This document shows, piece by piece, positions 32,546 through 35,642 of a stretch of DNA of 35,642 nt (positions are counted from its first letter, which is position 1; each line of letters begins with the position of its first letter). Where the stretch lies: positions 1 through 35,642 of the forward strand of contig CAZBKA010000013.1 of the NCBI GenBank assembly GCA_964492365.1, given 5' to 3'. The position numbers were made by a program, and so were the translations under genes. The notes under the pieces are model-generated. The model had not been told where the DNA came from, made no database searches, and saw only the letters and a list, made by a program, of their open reading frames with translations. The DNA comes from JAGLTN01 sp035403325 (GTDB taxonomy: Bacteria > Planctomycetota > Phycisphaerae > Sedimentisphaerales > Anaerobacaceae).

Positions 32546-35500
32546 TTATTTTTGTTTGATATTTAGTGTAAATTTGCCTCTGGAGTTAACCTGTATGAAG
32601 CTTGAATTGCCGTCTTGCCAGAATCTGAAATCCATATTGTTGCCGGCGTTTTTGACAGAGATACAATCTTTGCTGACGGAGCTGTCAAATCTTAGTATGC
32701 CGTTTCCGAAGCCTTTTAGGTCGTAGATTATGCTTTCATTTTTGGTTTTTATGTCTATCAGCTCAAAACAGGTGTATTTGAGGAGAGGGGTTATTGGCTT
32801 TTCTGTATCGAGTATCGATATGCTGTGTTTGCCTGGTTTGTTGTATTTTGATGGCAGTTTCAAGCTGTAGGGGATGTTTTTATCATCGAAGATGAGTCCG
32901 CATGGGTTTTTGTAATATGTCGGGTCAATCGTAAAGACAGAATCGACCATACAGATATTTTCTGCTTTGGTCATGTAACCTGATGGGCAGATGGTGATTC
33001 CGTGATAGTCCATGATAAATGCAAGGGAAGCTGCACCATAAAGGTACGGTCCGGCGGTGAAGGTTTGTGGTCTATGACCTGATATGGTGTCAACCCGTTC
33101 TGGTATTGCACCTTTCATTGCGTAGATTACATCACTGGGCTGCTCAAGGTTTATGTCATCTGCCCGTTCGGTAATTCGCTGGAGGCAAGTCTGTGCCTTG
33201 TCAAATTGCCCCATAGCTGAATATATATAACTGGCATGTGGTCTGGCAGGTGAGAAGTACAATTTATTATCGAGTCCTGGGAATATGCCGTTTCTGTTGT
33301 TGAGCATGTTGTCGAGGCTTGCGAAAGCTTTTTGCGGATCGGCGGCCTGTGGGTGCAGAGTGAATGCCCAGACATAATCAAAGTAGATATCCCAGTAGTT
33401 CCAGTCTACGGTTATTTTTTCACCATTCTCCATTTTTGCGATTCCGGGGATGTATCTTTTATTTTCATTGTCATAAAGATGCTGGTCAATAGAGCTGGCG
33501 AGTTTGTCAGCCTGGTGGAGGAAAATTTCTTTTTCATTTTCAAGTTTCAGTTGTTCAGCCATTTCGGCGAGCATTATGAAGCTGTTATAAAGGCTGTTAT
33601 TTATATAAATGGTGTACATGTACATAGGCCAAATGTCGTTGATTTTCATGGCTTTAATATATGGGTTCCAATGTGTCGTATTTTCCCAGTCGTGTGCGGT
33701 TTTCATTGGGGCTTCGTTGATGTACCATTCATAGTATAAGCCCATTTCATTGTCATAGGCACTTGCGTTAATAAATTCGATAGCGTCTTTTGCCAATGAG
33801 TACCACTTTTCAAGTTGGCTGTTATCGGCGGTTAATTTCCAGTATGCATAAGCAGATAATATGCTGTAGAAAGTTCCATCCTGCTGCCAGCACTGGTTTT
33901 GATCGGAAGGGACATACTGGAGGAAGCTCTTGTATTTTTTGTTTTTCCAATCGACGGCTGTTGGATTGTTCATCAGGTAGGGAGCCCAACGTTTGAGATA
34001 TTGTAAATCGCCGCAAAGAGCTGGGAACACTACTGCGTTTGTTGTGTCCCTTACCCAGATAGCATCGTAACCATTGTCGGGGGCGGCGTATATTCCACCT
34101 GAAACATACTGCATAGACAGCAGCGCTCTTTTGCTTGTTTGAACCTGCCTGATAAGTGAAGCAGGTGTGCCTTTGAGTTTGAAGCTGTCGGTGTTTGTTT
34201 CTATCCATTTTGCTGTCTGGTATTTTATTTTTTTGAAGTTGGTAAAGTCAGCAGCTTTGGCAGTTAATTCTTCGAGTGAGTCCGCCCAGAAGATGACACA
34301 ATTGTTACAATAAGTGTTCTCACCATCAAATGCGATGGCACAGAATATTTTTACATCGCTGACAGATTTGCTTTTATACCAGAAACCATCTTTAAATTCG
34401 GCATCACTTTTATCGAAGTTTATTGACAAGGCCAGGTTTTTTGATGAAATCAAAATTCCAGGACCATCGAGAATCTGGAAATCAACGGCTCCGTCGATAT
34501 ATCTTGCGGAAGTTATTAGTGGGTCGTAGTCTATGCTGGTAAGTGATAGATTGTAATCCAAACCTAAGGCTGTTGAAACTTTTTGCAGGAGTGAATCAGT
34601 TGAAATTTCAATTTTTCCGAGGACGTTTTGTTTTGCATATCCTTGCCAGCCGTGATATTTTGCGTTTTGCGAGGTTGGCATGGGATGGTTTAATATATCC
34701 AGCGTCAGCTTGTCATGCTGCTCTATCGTTACCATTGCCATATAAGGGCTCATCAGGATGGTGCGAGTTGGTTTTCGATAGACAGGTGTCGGGGATAGTT
34801 TGTCGTTTAGTTTTGCGAGGAATTGATTATTTATCTCATCGAGTTTTTTATTCAGAGATGATAGTTTTTCTTTTAAATTGGCCAGATTTTTCTGTTGATA
34901 TAATTGCTCGATGTTTTGCATTTCAGCACTTATTGTTTCAAAATCAGGGCAGATATCTTTTAAGAGAGCAGAGTCTTTTGAAATATCTGAAATTTTATTC
35001 AGTTGGGCCACTTTTGTTTTCAGGTCATTGAGGTTTGCCTTATCGGATAGTTTTATCAGCTCAGAATTTTCTGAACCACAATTAACAAAGTAAAGTGCCT
35101 TTGTGTCGGCCTGACCTGACAGGATTGTTTCTTTGGTCAGATTATTTTCCTGCCAGATCTTTTTTTCAAAGACCCATACCGCTGAGATGTTAGGGTTTTG
35201 GTCCGGGCTATTTGGTGCTATTTTTATGTTGATATCGAGCCAATTGTCACCATTTGTGTCTTTAGCTTCAATTATCAGGAGCATGGGGTTATTTTTTCCG
35301 ACTTCGGCTGTCGGGTCGAAGGTTACGGTTTGAGCTCCTTCAATATCAGCCTGCATTATTCTTTTTCCTGGTTCAGCCCAATACGAATCGGCTGCACCTA
35401 TGATGACGATATAATCGGTGTCTTTTGCTACTTCGGCTTTATATGTGATTGGTGATGAGATGCCGAGCAGTACCTTTGCAAAGGCTGGGTGGGTTGTTTT

Positions 35501-35617
35501 TTCGGCGTCCGGTATTCCGTTAAGAAATTCGAATTTCGTCATTTTTTCCATTGCCAACGTTTGGCAACAGAAAATTAATATAACTACGAAAAGAACCGAC
35601 TTGAACTTTCTAAGCAT
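32546..35617 (-). CDS. Secreted six-hairpin-fold glycosidase-like protein with central coiled coil
   Basis: A 1023-residue protein with a signal peptide (about residues 1-22, ending QTLA). An N-terminal beta-rich region runs to about 180. A coiled-coil-like stretch covers about 190-275 (ISAEMQNIEQLYQQ and NLKEKLSSLNKKLDEIN). A beta domain runs to about 480. An (alpha/alpha)6 barrel-type region spans about 490-890, with AAPDNGYDAIWVRDTTNAV and KTAHDWENTTHWNPY, and a beta-sandwich ends the protein. The GYDAxWVRDT motif is seen in glucoamylase/GH15-like and related six-hairpin glycosidases. Family and sugar are not resolved. GGAG lies 9 bases before the ATG. The gene is separate from lexA, which has its own control region. 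Confidence 0.75.
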   Translation of the reverse strand: MLRKFKSVLFVVILIFCCQTLAMEKMTKFEFLNGIPDAEKTTHPAFAKVLLGISSPITYKAEVAKDTDYIVIIGAADSYWAEPGKRIMQADIEGAQTVTFDPTAEVGKNNPMLLIIEAKDTNGDNWLDINIKIAPNSPDQNPNISAVWVFEKKIWQENNLTKETILSGQADTKALYFVNCGSENSELIKLSDKANLNDLKTKVAQLNKISDISKDSALLKDICPDFETISAEMQNIEQLYQQKNLANLKEKLSSLNKKLDEINNQFLAKLNDKLSPTPVYRKPTRTILMSPYMAMVTIEQHDKLTLDILNHPMPTSQNAKYHGWQGYAKQNVLGKIEISTDSLLQKVSTALGLDYNLSLTSIDYDPLITSARYIDGAVDFQILDGPGILISSKNLALSINFDKSDAEFKDGFWYKSKSVSDVKIFCAIAFDGENTYCNNCVIFWADSLEELTAKAADFTNFKKIKYQTAKWIETNTDSFKLKGTPASLIRQVQTSKRALLSMQYVSGGIYAAPDNGYDAIWVRDTTNAVVFPALCGDLQYLKRWAPYLMNNPTAVDWKNKKYKSFLQYVPSDQNQCWQQDGTFYSILSAYAYWKLTADNSQLEKWYSLAKDAIEFINASAYDNEMGLYYEWYINEAPMKTAHDWENTTHWNPYIKAMKINDIWPMYMYTIYINNSLYNSFIMLAEMAEQLKLENEKEIFLHQADKLASSIDQHLYDNENKRYIPGIAKMENGEKITVDWNYWDIYFDYVWAFTLHPQAADPQKAFASLDNMLNNRNGIFPGLDNKLYFSPARPHASYIYSAMGQFDKAQTCLQRITERADDINLEQPSDVIYAMKGAIPERVDTISGHRPQTFTAGPYLYGAASLAFIMDYHGITICPSGYMTKAENICMVDSVFTIDPTYYKNPCGLIFDDKNIPYSLKLPSKYNKPGKHSISILDTEKPITPLLKYTCFELIDIKTKNESIIYDLKGFGNGILRFDSSVSKDCISVKNAGNNMDFRFWQDGNSSFIQVNSRGKFTLNIKQK

Positions 35618-35642
35618 AATATAATCTCCGTCAAATTAAAAA

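Noticed and set aside
1..35642. Mobile elements, CRISPR arrays, tRNA or rRNA genes
   Set aside because: No transposase or integrase frames, no regularly spaced repeats and no tRNA or rRNA core sequences were noticed on either strand by eye. A computational scan was not possible.

Overview
The window looks like a chromosomal segment of a planctomycete of class Phycisphaerae, most likely near Sedimentisphaerales. The evidence is indirect. One secreted protein ends in the dockerin-like two-loop tail that is common in that group. Large secreted glycosidases, a tricorn-type peptidase and band-7 and PIN/TRAM proteins sit among housekeeping genes. The DNA is moderately AT-rich with many TTG/GTG starts. 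No tRNA, rRNA, CRISPR array, integrase or insertion sequence was seen.

Layout. 1-290: the 3' end of an unrecognised gene. 341-3026 (minus): folD and fhs, a one-carbon/tetrahydrofolate pair. 3235-8752 (plus): a phospholipid (Mla/MCE-type) ABC transporter operon (STAS-permease fusion, ATPase, MCE protein, auxiliary lipoprotein) that runs into an OPT-family peptide transporter. 8753-8981: a spacer with a compact inverted-repeat/pseudoknot structure, probably RNA. 8982-12329: a tricorn-like peptidase. A bidirectional terminator separates it from the minus-strand secreted PhoPQ-activated-protein-like hydrolase with a dockerin tail. 14060-17496: a translationally coupled pair, a polytopic membrane protein and a membrane-anchored beta-propeller protein with a CxxCH haem motif. 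17718-19244: a band-7 protein. 19560-24215: lepA, a Tat-exported clan GH-D glycosidase and rlmN in tight succession. 24339-25487: a PIN/TRAM membrane protein. 25482-26546 (minus): ispG, with a promoter suggesting a leaderless transcript. 26629-30500: an alpha/beta hydrolase and a GH106-like glycosidase. 30672-31490: a cysteine-cluster protein, convergent with lexA. lexA is preceded by, and overlaps, a second unrecognised reading frame. 32546-35617 (minus): a large secreted six-hairpin-type glycosidase.

How the genes may work together (inference): secreted glycosidases and the dockerin-tagged hydrolase point to polysaccharide use. The OPT transporter and tricorn-like peptidase point to peptide use. 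The Mla-type system maintains the outer membrane. The observations most worth checking are the structured element at 8762-8875, the overlapping reading frame and possible operator upstream of lexA, the membrane/CxxCH propeller pair at 14060-17496, and the apparently leaderless ispG promoter.
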